A stretch of DNA of 64,000 bases from Cladobotryum mycophilum. Its lineage: Eukaryota > Ascomycota > Sordariomycetes > Hypocreales > Hypocreaceae. Below the pieces are notes generated by a model. The model saw only the letters and a list, made by a program, of their open reading frames with translations, did no database searches and was not told the DNA's origin. How positions within the stretch are numbered: position 1 is the stretch's first letter; each line of letters begins with the position of its first letter. Of this stretch, positions 11,815-25,947 are shown piece after piece. A program made the position numbers and the translations under genes. Location of the stretch: positions 4,154,001-4,218,000 of the forward strand of contig JAVFKD010000016.1 in the NCBI GenBank assembly GCA_036429605.1. Direction: 5' to 3'.

Positions 11815-14006
11815 AGATGGAAGGCTAGAAACAGTAATATTACATGTATGAGTCTTCGCATGGCAATTTGTTACGAAGCTCTGGATCCACCGACTGCCTG
11901 TATAACTGTTTTAATTGCCCACTGAAAAAATTCCTTTCATTGTAACATTGATAGCATGGCCTCGATCAATATGATTCTCTTTAAATCATGACGCCTATTG
12001 TGCCAGATACCTCCGGCTGCCTCAGGGCTTAATGTTCACAGCATAAAAAGAGTACCTATCCAACACACACTGTAATTCTGTTCGCGACATCTAGTTTAAT
12101 CTTCACTACCAAAGATGGCAGTGCAGCAACTGTACCCTACAGACTACGCCCTGAAAAATCCTGTGCTTTGCTCTTTTGAATCCCGGAGCATTGAGCAATC
12201 CTGGATCAAACGAACACTGGCTTGAAGGGGTGGTGGCGGGGTGGCGGGGTGGGGTGGCCCGAAAGAAGAGAAGGGGGTGGCGGCCACTGATTATGGCAGG
12301 ATGCCATGGATGGATGGAGTATCTCTGTGTGCGTATTAATTAATACTAGAGTGGGAACCTGAGCCGATCTGCATGCAATGCTCCGTCAACAAGCGACACA
12401 CAGATACGCAAGGGTACACATACAAGAACGTAGTAGCAGAGTAGGATGATGGATGTCTGGCATGCATGCATAATTCCGCTTGAAAGCCTTGCCAATGGTC
12501 CTTTTGGAGACGCACTCATCGATGTAATAAACAATATCCCATGTTTGGCTAAGATCCTCCTGATCCTTGATAATCGGGGCTGAGCAGTTGCTGTCGTGAT
12601 TCCCGCAAAGAAACGTACCCTTCGCTTGCTAACCTCCGTATTCGTCATCCCCACATCTGGAAGCTGACACCTTCTGTGCTGTTAGGATCTCGGGATCTTT
12701 GCCGTCCGGAATCAGGGATGCTTCGAATTCACGTAAATATCTACAACAGACGAGTAAGGCGGATTATCCCCTAGTTACGCCTTGGCTGTAACCGAACACT
12801 TTCATCACCTCCCTACCCCATTCAATGTTTGTAGCACGGCTACTCAATGCGATGCAACCCAAGGTAACACGAAAGGCGGCACTTTTTCATTCTTTTTCAC
12901 CGGTCAGGCGAGACAATCCTGCCACCGTTGGAAAAAAGGGCCCGACAGGTTTGGGGCCAGAAGCCTAAGCCAGAGTAAAGTAATCAAAATAGAAAATGGT
13001 GGAGAGCTAATAGGTAATAAGAACCTGTGGTTGATGGGCGCTTAAAGCCTGTATGTGCGTCACTCGTTTCCGAGCAGCGGTACATCGGACGAGAAGTCTC
13101 CCAAGGTTCGGACCGGCCGCAGCTACTCCCAGCCTAACTGTGCCCTCAGGATCAAGCCATGTAGATAGCAAATGTCTACGACCTGGGCTAGGCTATTTTC
13201 CTCACTTTCTTGCCAGGGGTTTATTTCTATGGACGCGTTTATCCTGTTTATGTGTCATATGTGGACCAATGCTTATAGGTAGTTCGCCTGTGTCACCGAA
13301 TCGTGTAATGTGAGGTAAACTGGGAGGTACGCACTTCATCATCCCTGTCAACATATGGGCGGGGAGCCATGAATTGATGGATGTATTTCCTCCATGAAGA
13401 GCAGTTCGGCAACTTCCTATACGTGATGAAACGGGATAGCATTGCAGGTTCAGACGGTTTGTTAGTTCCAACGCTGTTATCCCTTGCTATCCTATACTCT
13501 AATCACATTTTGGACTATCTGGTATTCTGACATGGATGGGTGCCTGGCGTCCTTGTGGAGGACTCAGTGGCTTTGAGTCTTACTCCCAGCCTGATCTAAA
13601 AAAGACATAAGGCTTGTCACTGTCATTAATCCTCCTCCTGGCGTGCCCCCAAAATATCCGATTCACGTTTCTTGCAAATCTCAACAACCCCTCTTCTTCG
13701 ACTTCTTCACTGACTCTAACAGTAAGAGCCTAGGCACCTCGGTGAAAATAAAGTAGAAGAGTAGTCCCTCAGCATTTATCTTCCTGCCGTACCACACCCT
13801 CCACATTGCTTAGCGGGCATCACGAGGTCCTTTCTATTGTCCTTTGCGCACAGATAACGACGAAGATGCACTTTTGATACTTCTTGCAGGCTGGTTATCT
13901 GATCCATATCGAGAGAGAATCCCCGAGAGCTTAGTTTGTTGTATCGAATCTGGCCACTGTGTTACCCCGTTCAGAGAATAGGATTTGGACCGCCCCCCGG
14001 CTCAAC
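11815..14006. other. Intergenic region with polyketide synthase promoter
   Basis: About 2.2 kb between the exporter and the polyketide synthase, both on the plus strand. It contains a G-rich tract at 12227-12257 (listed separately) and a CT-rich stretch near 13681-13725 that resembles the pyrimidine-rich leaders of fungal promoters. No supported protein-coding frame; the frames of 86 to 102 codons lack any recognisable motif. Confidence 0.55.
12227..12257 (+). repeat. G-rich tract, potential G-quadruplex
   Basis: Four runs of four G (12227-12230, 12238-12241, 12246-12249, 12251-12254) are separated by loops of 7, 4 and 1 bases, which fits the classical intramolecular quadruplex pattern. A further G-rich stretch follows at 12273-12283. 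It lies 1.75 kb upstream of the polyketide synthase start and about 0.4 kb past the exporter stop. A function is not shown. Confidence 0.7.
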
Positions 14007-17000
14007 ATGGAGCCCATAGCTATTGTTGGATTCTCTTTTAAGATGCCTCAGGGCATCATTGATGAGACGAGTCTTTGGGAAACTCTTGAGCATCAGAAAA
14101 GTGTCATGACAGAATGGCCGCAGGACCGGCTTACCATCGATTCCTTTCACGATGATGGCTCGAAGAAGCTGAACATGGTATGAACCCCTATCCTTTCTCC
14201 CGTTATCTGGCCCAAAAGACGCTGATGACTCTATAATCTAGATTGCTGCACGTGGCGCTCACTTCATTACTGAAGATCTAGGCGCCTTTGATGCACCTTT
14301 CTTCTCCATCACTGCGAAAGAGGCTGCAGCGCTAGACCCACAGCAACGTTGGGCTCTAGAGACTGCCTATCATGCTTTCGAGAATGGTCAGTACCACTTC
14401 CAAAGCTCAAACTACATGCCGATAGTTTGACACAATTTTGCACAAGCAATTTGCTGACAATATCTCTTGCTGTCGCGCGTAGCCGGCATGACGATGGAGA
14501 ATCTTCATGGTAGCCGCACTGCAGTCATTGTTGGTTGCATGGCAGATGACTATTCGCGCATCATACTTAAAGATGCTGACACAATGCCGCGACAAACAGT
14601 CGTAGGCAATGCCTCGACTATGCTGCCAAATCGAGTCAGTAGGCATTTCAATCTACATGGACCCAGCATACATGTCGATACAGCCTGTTCGAGCAGCATG
14701 ACTGCTCTGGACATGGCTTGCCAATCGTTGAGGAGTGGCGATGCCACAGCAGTACGTCGTTCGCTTCTTTACTACTTCACCACCCCACTCAAGACCAAAT
14801 CGTGTAATCAACACTGACCGGTTGTCTCTTACAGGCCCTTGTCATTGGCGTCAACTTGATGATTAGTCCAGATGTCTCGATGTTCTTGTCCAATATGAAT
14901 TTCCTATCACCTGATGGTAAATGTTTCAGCTTCGATGCACGGGCGAATGGGTATGCCCGTGGCGAGGGCGTTGCAGCTCTTGTTCTTAAGCCGCTGCAGG
15001 ATGCGCTGCGAGACGGCGATATTATTCGCGCAGTGGTGCGAGCGACAGCCTCAAACCAGGACGGCCGTTCAATAGGCCTCGGACAGCCGAGCGCTGAAGC
15101 CCAGGAAGCCCTGATCCGTCATGTATATAACAAAGCCGGGCTAAGTTTCGAGAAGACGAGATATGTTGAGGCTCATGGTGAGTGAATGCTATTGCAAGGA
15201 CCCTGGGCTTCATAAACGCGGCATTGTGCTGACATTTGGATCGACAAGGAACTGGAACACCAATCGGCGACCCAGTTGAGATGACGGCAATAGGCAAGGT
15301 CTTTGGGACACATCGCTCACCCAAAGAACCCCTTTTCGTGTGAGCTTCAGTCTTTATCGTAAACTACGCTTTGCATACTCACTATATGGTGCTAGGGGTT
15401 CAATCAAGGCCAACATCGGCCATCTTGAGGGAGCCAGCGCACTTGCAGGTGTTATCAAATCAATCGCGGTGCTTGAAAGGGGTATAATTCCGCCAAATGC
15501 ACTCTTTGAGAAGATGAACCCAAAGATTGACGCAGGATTATTCCATCTCGAGGTATATATCGCCCTAAATAAACCACATGGACCGGCCTGTCGATTCTAA
15601 TATGTTCAAATAGGTTCCTACCCAAAAGACTGTTTGGCCAACACCTGGTCTCCGACGTGTATCTGTCAATTCTTTCGGCTTTGGCGGCGCAAATTCGCAC
15701 GTCGTCTTGGACGATGCCTTCCATTATCTACGGAGTCGCGGGCTAGATGGTTATCATCATACAAATCCCATTGCAGCGGTTCCGATAAATGGAAGTGCAA
15801 ACGGTACAATTGAACGTTGTGAGGAAGATGATAGCGAAGCTGGTGCGACAGCAAACTCGAGCTACGCCGGACGTGCGGCCCCGAAACTGCTTGTCTGGAC
15901 GGCTGTGGATTCGAACGCCCTGCAGCGTATTTTCCACTCTTATAAAAGTTATGCTCTCGATATTAAGGGCAATCCTACCAAGTTAGCTCAACTAGCATAC
16001 ACGCTGGCAGCCCGAAGGAGCATGATGGCCTGGCGGGCATTTATCATATCAGATGGCACACACATCCCTTTTAACGAGAAGGGACTTCAAAAGGCTGTCT
16101 CAGAATCACCCTGCCGACCTCTAAACTCCTTTATCCGGGCATCTACGGATGGTGTGGGTATTGCATTCGTCTTTACTGGTCAGGGGGCCCAGTATGTCGA
16201 GATGGGACTAGACCTAGTGCAGCGTTACCCGGTGTTCGCGGAAAGTCTTAGACAATCAGACAAGGTTTTGGCCAGCTTAGGGTGTCATTGGACGATATTC
16301 GGTAAGTTATCTACATATTTTGTTATTTCAAGGCTTCGACGTACTAACGAAGAGGTCTGCACCTTAGATGAGCTCTGCAATGAGAACAGAATTCATCGAC
16401 CAGAGCTGAGCCAACCGCTTTGTACGGCATTGCAAATTGCCCTTGTTGATCTACTTCGCAGCCTTGGTGTCTTGCCTGTGTCAGTAGTTGGTCATTCAAG
16501 TGGCGAGATTGCTGCCGCGTACACTGTCGGCGCTCTCTCCCATGAATCTGCCTGCAAGATAGCGTACTTCCGCGGGAAATTTGCCGGAAAGCTTGTAGAC
16601 GAAAATGAAGCAACAGGCAAGGGAGGCGCCATGATGTCGGTGAACCTAGCGGCGTCCAAAGTTCCAGAGTGGTTGATAAAACTAAGCCCCGAGCTCAGGG
16701 AAGATGCAGTGCATATTGCATGCTTCAATAGCCCAACCAACGTCACGCTCTCTGGTTCTACCGAACCCATCAATGCGCTGAAACTTCTTCTTGACGAGGA
16801 AGGAATATTTGCGCACAAGCTCAGCACGGGTATTGCCTACCACTCACCAGCTATGCATGCCATTGCGGTTGAATACCTCGTCTCTATGGGTTCCTTGGAG
16901 GCAGGTCTTCGCAAACATGACATTCAGGAAGCCACCATGATCAGTTCAGTGACCGGAAACATTGTTTCGAGGAAGCTATTAACAAGTCCGCAATACTGGG

Positions 17001-20000
17001 TGGATAACCTAACCTCGCCAGTGCGATTTTCCGACGCCCTGCAGCATTTGATGGGCGACACGACACAAATGGACAATCCTCTTAGCACAAATGTCGTGAC
17101 CGACTTGGTCGAAATCGGGCCTCATGGGGCGTTGAGAAGACCGGTAAAGGATATTCTCTTCGGTTTATCCCCATCAACTCGCTATCACTCAATTCTAGAT
17201 CGTACCAAGGGGCCGGTATGGACGACGTTGTCGCTTCTAGGAGAGTTATTTTGCCATGGGCATCCGGTTTCAATACTAGAAGCAAACGGCCAAGCTGCTG
17301 GTAAAATGCCGTTTCTCATTGACTGTCCTTCCTACCCATTTGATCACAGCAAACGCTACTGGGCTGAGTCCCGTCTGAGTAGGGATTTTAGACTCAGAAG
17401 AGACTCACCCAACTATCTGCTAGGGAAACGCTCTCATGACTGGAACGTGCTGCAACCACGGTGGAGGAACTGGCTATACACCGAGACAACTCCATGGCTT
17501 AGCGATCATATCGTGAGTGATACCGTTCTGTGTCCCGGAACAGGCCTGGTAGTTATGGCAATCGAGGCTGTACAGCAAGCAGCGGCCACAAGTGGCCGCA
17601 TTATTTCTGGGTTCTTCATCAAAGAAGCACGCTTTCTCGCACCAGTCATAGTCGGTGAGACCACCCAAAATGCGACAGAGACTGAACTTCATTTGCAGCC
17701 TGTTCAAACGCAAGAGAAGGAGTCAACCTGGTCTGAGATTCGCATCTTTTCGCATTATGAGGACCGCTGGACCGAGTGTTTTAATGCCCACATTCAAGTC
17801 CAATACGAGAGAGCAGCCACAGTCCCGGTCCCGGTAGACCATGGTCGTGAGCAACAGTGGGAGGAGGTCCGTATACGCAATCAGGTCGAGCAAGCTTATG
17901 CCTCCTGTAAGAAGGTCATCAGCACCCGAGAGTTTTACAAGTTCTGTACAAACCATGGCATTCGGTACGGCGAGTCCTTCCAGTTACTAAGAGATGTCGC
18001 GTGGGATGCCCACAATACGTCGGTAGCGCGCATTGACCTGACATCAACTGGGCTGCGCCATGCTTCTACCAATAGCCCCGTGCATCCAGCCATTCTAGAT
18101 GCCGCTCTTCATCTCCCTTTCGCTCAAATCTCGCAGGGCCTTTCTCAGCCAATGCCTGCTATGGTTCCGTACAAAGCTTCGAATGTATGGATTTCGGCCA
18201 AGGTGTGGCATAAAACAACGCCTACGGTACAGCTTAATTCCACGCTACGCAGCGATACAGAGAGCGGTTCATCTAGAATAGAAGGGGCTTGCAATGTGTT
18301 AGCTGAAGACGGTGCACCCTTATGCATTATCGAAAGCCTGGTCTTTTCAGGTGTCTCGGATGCCAGTATAGTTGGGAACAATGAAGCAGCAAATCGGGAT
18401 TTGCTTTACAACATTGCCTGGAAGCCGCAGCTTAGCTCTCTAGCCTCCAGCCAGTTACAACAGATCTGCGACTCAAATGTTCAAGCCGCCGATGAAACTC
18501 CTATGATCCGCATCCGTCGGAAAATTGAATCGACGATGGGCATCGCAGTGCATAAAGCCCTACAAAGAGTGACAGCTACGGATATCGATAATCGGGCCCC
18601 CTATTTTCTCAAATATATAGCGTTCCTAAAACAATTGTGCAACACAGAAGGTCATCCGAGCGAAATTGAGGCCATCAGTGACGCAGCCCTACGGTCTCTA
18701 CTGGCTGAATGCGAGGAAGAACAGCCCGAATACCGCCTACTCCCTGCAGTCGCCCGCGCTCTACCCTCGATTTTACGTGGCGAAACGGATCCCCTGGAGC
18801 TGCTTTTCTCATCCGAGTTGGCGAAAGATTTCTATGTACACCTCTACAGCCTTCACATGCGTGATACTCGCTTCCAAACCTTTCTAGATCTCGCTACACA
18901 TGAGAACCCTAGTATGAGGATCCTCGAAATCGGTTCTGGGACGGGTGGATTCACGCGCCCAGTTCTTGCTACTCTGCGACGCTTCGAGCAAGAAACGGGC
19001 CAGATGCGGTTTGCGGAATATTTCTACACAGACATCTCACCAGCTTTCTTTGAAAATGCACAGATTGAGTTCCTCGACTATCAAGAAAGGATGACCTATA
19101 AAACATTGGATATCGAACGAATTCCATTCGAGCAAGGCTTCGAGGCCGGAACTTATGACATGGTGATTGCGGGCAGTGTACTCCATGCCACCCCGCATCT
19201 AGCAAGTACTCTGAAGAATGTCCGGACACTCCTCAAACCTGGAGGTCTATTTGTTTTCCAAGAGGTCACACGCCCAGATAACATCAGTGTGAATGTTGGT
19301 TTCGGCTGTCTCGAAGGTTGGTGGTTGAGTGGAGAAGAATGGCGGCAATCTAGCCCTCTCATCACAGAGGACAAGTGGGATCAGCTGTTACAGGAAAATG
19401 ATCTATTCTCCGGCGCTGAGCTTACCCTAAGAGATTACCCCAGTGACGAATGCCATTTCAGCAGCATTATTGTTTCAAGAGCTGTCGATGGTACAACAAA
19501 TGATGCAACGCTGGAGAGCAACAGCGACAACCGCAACCCGCTCAATCTCACGATTCTAATTAAGTCAGAATTAGAGGTTCAACGTGCCTTGGCTATGGAT
19601 ATCAGCAAGCTTTATCCTACTATCCAGGTCAAGCACCTCAATGACTTCTTGGAAGGAAAATGGACTGCGACTACGGACGAGTGTGTCATCTCCCTCGTCG
19701 AGGTCGGCAGACCCTACCTTGAAGTGCTCTCCAAGAGAGAATTTGAAGGGCTACAAAGCCTAGTTCGAGGCATCAGCAGTATGCTCTGGGTTACCTCGTT
19801 GCCAAGCACCGACCGACTTGCAGTCGATCCGCACTGTGCGCTAGCAACCGGATTCTTACGCGGCCTTCGCTCAGAAGACAACAGCAAACATCTCATCTCT
19901 CTCATCATTGAATCGGAGTGTCCCCCTGAAGGTGCTGCACACTATGTGACAACGTTGATCCAATCTTGTCTTGCCAACAGGGCAGCCATGACCACCGAGG

Positions 20001-22416
20001 TCGAGTTTGTGGTACGCGATGGACATCTCAACATCGGGCGTCTAGTGAAAGAACCCGAGTTGGACAACGAGCGCATAGCCCGAATACATCCTCAGCTGCA
20101 GACCGAGTCATGGAAACCAAAGGCCGGCGAGTCTCAACCGCTGTTCATGGAAGTAGGCACACCAGGAATGCTGGATACCTTACGCTTCGTTGAGGATTCT
20201 GCACATGGACAAGACCTCAAACCGGATGAGGTGGAAATAGAGGCTACAGTGTGGCCCGTGAGCTTCCGCGATATCTTCATTGCACTTGGGCGACTCGGCA
20301 ATGAGGGATTTGGGGCAGAGTGCGCTGGAATTGTAACACGTGTTGGGTCAATCAGTTCGCAGCTCTTCCGGCCCGGAGACCGTGTCGTGATGTCCATTTC
20401 AGGGTGCATGCGCAGTCACCCCAGGGCCCCAGCACATCATGTCGTTAAGATTCCGGATAACTTGTGTCTCAACAATATTGTGTCCTGTATCAGTCCACTG
20501 ATGACAGCATATCATTCCCTTGTCAATCTAGCGCAGCTACAACAGGGTGAAAAGGTCCTTATCCATGCAGGTGCCGGTAGTACAGGCCAGATGGCAATTG
20601 CGATCTCGCAACGTCTAGGAGCAAAGGTGTTTACCACCGTCGGCTCCGACGACAAGAAACAGCTTCTTATGGATACCTTTAGCATCCCTGAAGACCACAT
20701 TTTCTACAGTCGAGACACCTCCTTCTCACAGGGCGTGAAGCGTGTGGCAGGGAGTGTCGATGTCGTGTTGAACTCACTTTCCGGTGACATGCTGCGCGCA
20801 AGTTGGGAATGCATTGCACCCTATGGGAGGTTCATTGAGATTGGCAAGATGGATATACGTGCGAACGCGTCGCTGCCCATGGCCTTTTTCGCGAAGAATG
20901 TTACCTTTACAGCCGTGGATTTGCACCACATCAGTCAAACGAGCCCAGAACTGGCACGACAGTTGCTAGAAAAATCCGTCGAGCTGATTACGCTCGGAGA
21001 TATCAAGCCTCCTTCACCACTGCATCTGTATCCCGTATCGCAAGCCGAAAGAGCTATCCGGTTCATGCAAAGTGGAAAAAATACGGGGCGCACCCTAATT
21101 ACCATAAGTAAAGAAGACATTGTTCCTGTAAGATGCGGCAAATTCTCCATCAAGCTCTCCACGCTCCTTGCCTTATAATTACTGACACTCAAGCAGAAAT
21201 TCCTAGTTTATAAAAGGTCCTGGCAGTTCGACACAGACGCATCGTATCTCATCGCCGGAGGCCTCGGTGGCATAGGCCGCGCTACTATCCGGTGGATGGT
21301 TAGTAAGGGAGCAAGAAATTTGATCATACCGTCGCGTTCAGGGGCTTCCTCACAAGATGCACGCGATCTCGTTTCGGAGCTTTCTAGCAAAAATGTCCAT
21401 ATGATCACGCCCTGCTGCGATGTCTCGTCTGCTGCCGACCTATTAGCCATGTTGGAGAGTTGTGTCAGCATGCCTCCTATCAAAGGATGTATCAATGCCG
21501 CCATGGTGCTCCAGGTGCGTTTCGTTGTGGAAAACCCCAGACTATGCCGACGATTGTGAGAAATCACACTAACCCTACAAAACAGGATTCCATCTTTGAT
21601 AACATGACACATGCCCAATGGACAGAGACAATCCGATCCAAGGTCTCCACGAGTCGGAATCTACACAACCTACTCCCACAGAACATAGATTTCTTTATAC
21701 AGCTATCTTCACTAGCTGGTATCTATGGCTCTCTGGCGCAGAGTAACTATGCCGCTGGTTGTACATTTCAAGACTTGCTCGCGCGCTCGCGAACCGCTGC
21801 TGGTTACCCTAAATCCATCTCCCTCAACCTCGGCTGGATGCGTACCATCGGCATCATTGCTGAGAACGACGATTACCGTCTACACCGACAACAAGTCCGC
21901 GACATGCAGCCAGTGGAGGAGGCCGATTACCTCGCTCTTCTTGAGCACTACTGTGATCCGGATTTATCCCCGCTTGATGTGGACCATAGTCAGGTCCTTG
22001 TCGGAGCCGTCCATCCAGCGTACTTCCGGGAACGGGGTGAGGTGCCCATCTCAGCAGTGGCGCGCCCGCTTTTTGCCGGATTCGAAGCCTCTCAAGGTGA
22101 AGATACTCATTCAACCGAGCTGACCAAACAAGACGGGACAGCGGTATTGTTCAAGCAGGCAGCGGGGTCAAGGAAGGGTCGCTGCAATATTGTCCTTATG
22201 GCATTCCAGACAAAACTAGCACGTGCGCTTGACGTTCAGCCGGAGGATATTGACCCCCGTAGGAGCCTGGCAGATTACGGCGTCGATTCCCTCATGGCAG
22301 TCGAGTTGCGGAATTGGGTTCGCAGGGATTTCCGTGTATTAGTCACAGTCTTCGAGCTCATGGGCGGAACGAGCTTAGTAACAGTGGGGGAGTTGATAGT
22401 AGAGAGAGCAGGATAG
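14007..22416 (+). CDS. Highly reducing type I polyketide synthase (KS-AT-DH-cMT-ER-KR-ACP)
   Basis: About 2,590 residues; the ATG at 14007 (CAACATGG) directly precedes the KS strand EPIAIVGF. Introns: 14178-14241, 14387-14482, 14752-14834, 15178-15248, 15340-15395, 15553-15613, 16302-16367 (66 bases, open, so easily missed), 21128-21196 (or 21193) and 21515-21585. KS: DTACSSS with Cys 174, EAHGTGTPIGD, NIGHLEGAS. AT: GHSSG with Ser about 665. DH near residues 970-1280: HIVSDTVLCP and the distal DAALH. cMT near 1470: ILEIGSGTGGF. ER about 1880-2170: HAGAGSTGQMA. KR about 2220-2400: AGGLGGIGR and SSLAGIYG..NYAAG. ACP: GVDSL with Ser about 2549. All domains keep key residues, so a reduced, possibly alpha-methylated chain is expected. 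There is no release domain. No partner acyltransferase or CoA ligase is nearby; the exporter, P450 and methyltransferase are the likely partners. Confidence 0.95.
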
Positions 22417-25400
22417 ATAAAATTGGTGTGAATAATAGAGTTGGCCAACCAGTGCTTTACGAAACCCATATGCTACCCCTGCGTACAGAATACATCCATA
22501 AAGCACACGAACATCTAGTGAGATTGTTTTGACACGTTGCTCAAGGTAGGGTAGGCCATGATACTGTAGCAACAGTCTCAGTTTTCCTTGAGGACTCGGG
22601 AGAAAGCTTACTGTCTGTGAGAGACACGCCAGTTAATATGAATCGGCCAGCTCGGTCGTCTACACGGTCATACTACCGATGATGTGATGATTCAACGATT
22701 AAAAGACAAAGAGGACTTGAATCAAGATTGGCGGTTGACTTGAGACATTTCCCCCGCTATTTTAACTCTTTGACATTCCAGCTCCGACCGAGGAAGCCAC
22801 AAGGGCGTACAATAAGCCGGCGCGTTTCCAGCGAAAGAAGTGGATTGCAACGCAGATACTCGCCGACAAATAAGGTGAAGTAATGAACGTGATGGAAGAA
22901 GTGCCATGATCACGTCTTGGGAGTATGACAGAGGTCTGAATCACCACAACTTCATGGGGCGACAAATGCACTGAGTTTGATCAGCCTAATCGATACCACC
23001 TATTTGACAAGGTAACCTCGCTACCTCAAATAGAGCAACGAACAGGATCGGAGGCAAGGAGGGGGATCCCAGCGGAGTGGATATGAGCTTGAGCGATGAG
23101 GTGAGCGTGACAGGCTAGTGATAAGAGCAGGAGGTCAATGCTCTGTTCTGAGCGCGTCTTGCTGGAGAACCCGGTATATTTACCCACTTAGGCAGGCATG
23201 GAACGTTGCAAGCCAGGGGGCCGGTATCAGAGAGTCTCATCCTGTCCATGATAGCAAGAGGGTCAGAGCAAAGTTGTTGAGCGATGCAGCGTTCCCAGGT
23301 CAAATTATCGCTTAGGTGTGTGTATTCAGGTGCAAAACTTCAACTCTGCCGATATTCATATTTGCTTCTTTGATTCATGCCTTGGGCAACAAAGAACAAG
23401 AAAAAGAAAAGGCAGAAAAGGACTATTAATTAAGAGACAGCGCTAAACTGCCTGCAGACCACCCGGATATGAAGGGATTGCGTTGGCCAGGTGAGAACAT
23501 CCACAACGCCTACCCTATAGACACGATGGAATTAGCCAGCGTCATGAAAGATAATAATGCGAAACTGACGCGAATGTGATGCTCAAGTAGAGTATTTTTA
23601 GTGATTCTAGAAATAGATAATTATATTTATGACATAAATGTCAATTAAATGTCATCTTGTGTGAGTAGAAGATATGTCGGTGAGTCAATACCACTCAACT
23701 ACCTTCATAGTGAAGGAGATGTCGTTGCTTACCTGCTGTTGCTTATGAATTCCATGTCAACCAATCTTTACAATCAAGGCAATGAAACACATCACTATAA
23801 AAAACATATTCACTATGTCAATCTAGGTTCTTATTCCTAATATTAGTATCACAAAATAATTGATTTGCTTGGATGGGAAGGTGAGGCGTGCACGTGACCA
23901 GCCTTGATAAGATTAGTAGAGCCAACGCCAGCCCCCACGCATTATCAATCAAGAGGACAACACCACACATCACAACGTCAACGTCAACATCAACATCACC
24001 ATCCACGGCCTGAACTATCATGATCTGGGCTTCGTTCAATCATGCATTGGCCGATGAGCGGCATCAGGTTCTGCGAACTCCTCAGCAGAAAAAGTCGCAT
24101 CACGATCAATATTGATGTGCGCAAATGCATGTTCCTGCGATGAGGCTTCGAGATGGCCTCCCAATGCTTGGGCGTGGGGCATCCTCATCCACTCGACGCG
24201 GACATGACACAGTAATGCAAACAGTCTGAAGAATCCCACAAGTTCTTACGGCAACCCTTCACAATCTACAAGTGCCCGGGCTTGCTGCAGCAGTGTCGGG
24301 TCAAGCATATCTGAGGTTCGGGCCGAAGTACAGCAATCCAACACATTACTTGGCCATCATCCGAAAGTATCGGCCGAACCTAAGAGCTATGTGTTCCGCA
24401 ACGTTGGAAAGAAACAAGACATGGCCTTTTCCGATTCGACTTGTCTAGTTCTATATGGGACGCGCTATATGTTGCTGCTCAACTGCCGAACTCCATATGG
24501 CGCTATCCATAGGGGTATCGTCTATATACCGAGTTTCGTATTCAGCCTTATATGTGCAACTGTCTTCCTTTGATGCTCGACGCTCCAATGCCAACTACAC
24601 TAGCTAGCCTCCGATGAAGGTAATCTTTGGGAGAGCAAGCCGCGGGGGTGATCTCGGGACGATGTTCGCTTAGAGATCCCGTTGACCTCGACTGCTTTCA
24701 ACACTATATATGGACTTGGAACCTTTCTGCAAGCTCTCCCAAATCCTTACGAAAGCAGAGACAAATATTTACCAGGCTCTCTCTCACATGAAGACAATTG
24801 TGGAAAGACAATTCGCTAGATACACCAGAGGGTGGCTGTCTTTCCCTATGTGTCTTGGCCTGCACTGACGTTCAAGACTCGAACTGGAGGGAACTATGAG
24901 AAACGATACAAGAGTCATATGTCGCCATCAACGGGTTCAGCCGCCTCGAGTAAATGCACTGAAAAAAATGTTTTCGGATAGTCCCGTCTATCTTCACGAC
25001 TGGCCGTGCCCACCGTTGTTCTGTGCAAGTCATCAACGGGTCCCACTCTCAACAGTTGCCCGCTTTACGCCCGAGGAAGATCTAGACAGACCGTCAAGGT
25101 TACCATGCGCAGGGACTTTGATGCACCGTTAGGTAGACATTGTGGTGGATAACATGTCGCAAAATGCAGCTAGTTGCCTCCTCTCGAAACTCTTGGGACA
25201 ATGACTCTATGGATGCAATCCTGTCTTCTACTATGCGAATCACAATCGTCGACCGCCACCACCGAAACATGAATGTTTTACCATGACCTTCCTGCATTAG
25301 GGTTTAAGCTCTCTTTGCCCACGTGCATAGCTTAGGCTTTGGAAAGTCCGTCCCACAAGTCTATCGCCTGATTCTGTACCTCAATTTTGACTTAGATGTT

Positions 25401-25947
25401 GTGTTGACTCGGCTGGGGCGAAGAAACATTTTTCAATGGGAACCTAACCGGGAACATGTACCTGCGATCCGTCAAATTGAGAGACAAGCACATATTCTTC
25501 TAATCATCGCAAAGAGCACCTTTTTGGGGTCAAACCTACTATACGGTAGTTGGACGGAGTTTTGTTATTTTCGCGTCGTGTTCTGTTGCATGGTTGCGCC
25601 TCCAAGGCAAACCTCAACTTCACCGCCCGATTCTTTCCGAACATCTGCTATTCCAACAACATACATGGAGGTGGTTGCAACTGGATGTCAACGGCTGCAC
25701 CGACATAACGACGTTCTTTTGTCCGTGAACAGAATCGGCCTGTGCGAACTGACCCACATTTTGTTCATACGACGTTACTGGCTGCAGGGATCTCGTATTT
25801 AGACTATACAAGATTTGGCTGTGATGCATTAGCGTCACAAGTTTTGGGGTTTCTGGGAAACGTTCAAGGTGGATGACTTTACATACAAGTATCGTCGCAT
25901 TTGTCAACATCGCAAATATCCGTTGGGGTGGCAAAAAGGCGAAAAAG
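22417..25947. other. Gene-poor spacer, left half
   Basis: About 3.5 kb after the polyketide synthase. I find no supported protein gene. Frames of up to 159 codons (for example 25323-25802) show no domain signature and read like random translation. Two palindromic TCGG/CCGA sites at 24317-24377 are listed separately. A short tandem GTCAAC/ATCAAC stretch lies near 23967-24000. I saw no terminal inverted repeats, reverse-transcriptase or transposase remnants. Confidence 0.5.
24317..24377. promoter_or_regulatory. Clustered CGG/CCG palindromes, possible Zn2Cys6 sites
   Basis: A perfect 11-base palindrome TTCGGGCCGAA (24317-24327) is followed by CCG-N7-CGG (24361-24373), which overlaps TCGGCCGA (24370-24377). 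Inverted CGG/CCG triplets are the usual half-sites of fungal Zn2Cys6 regulators. The cluster is 5 kb from the nearest start codon, so a role is speculative. Confidence 0.2.

Noticed and set aside
25323..25802. 159-codon frame in the spacer
   Set aside because: No family motif, no consistent codon preference and no splice structure; it looks like chance.
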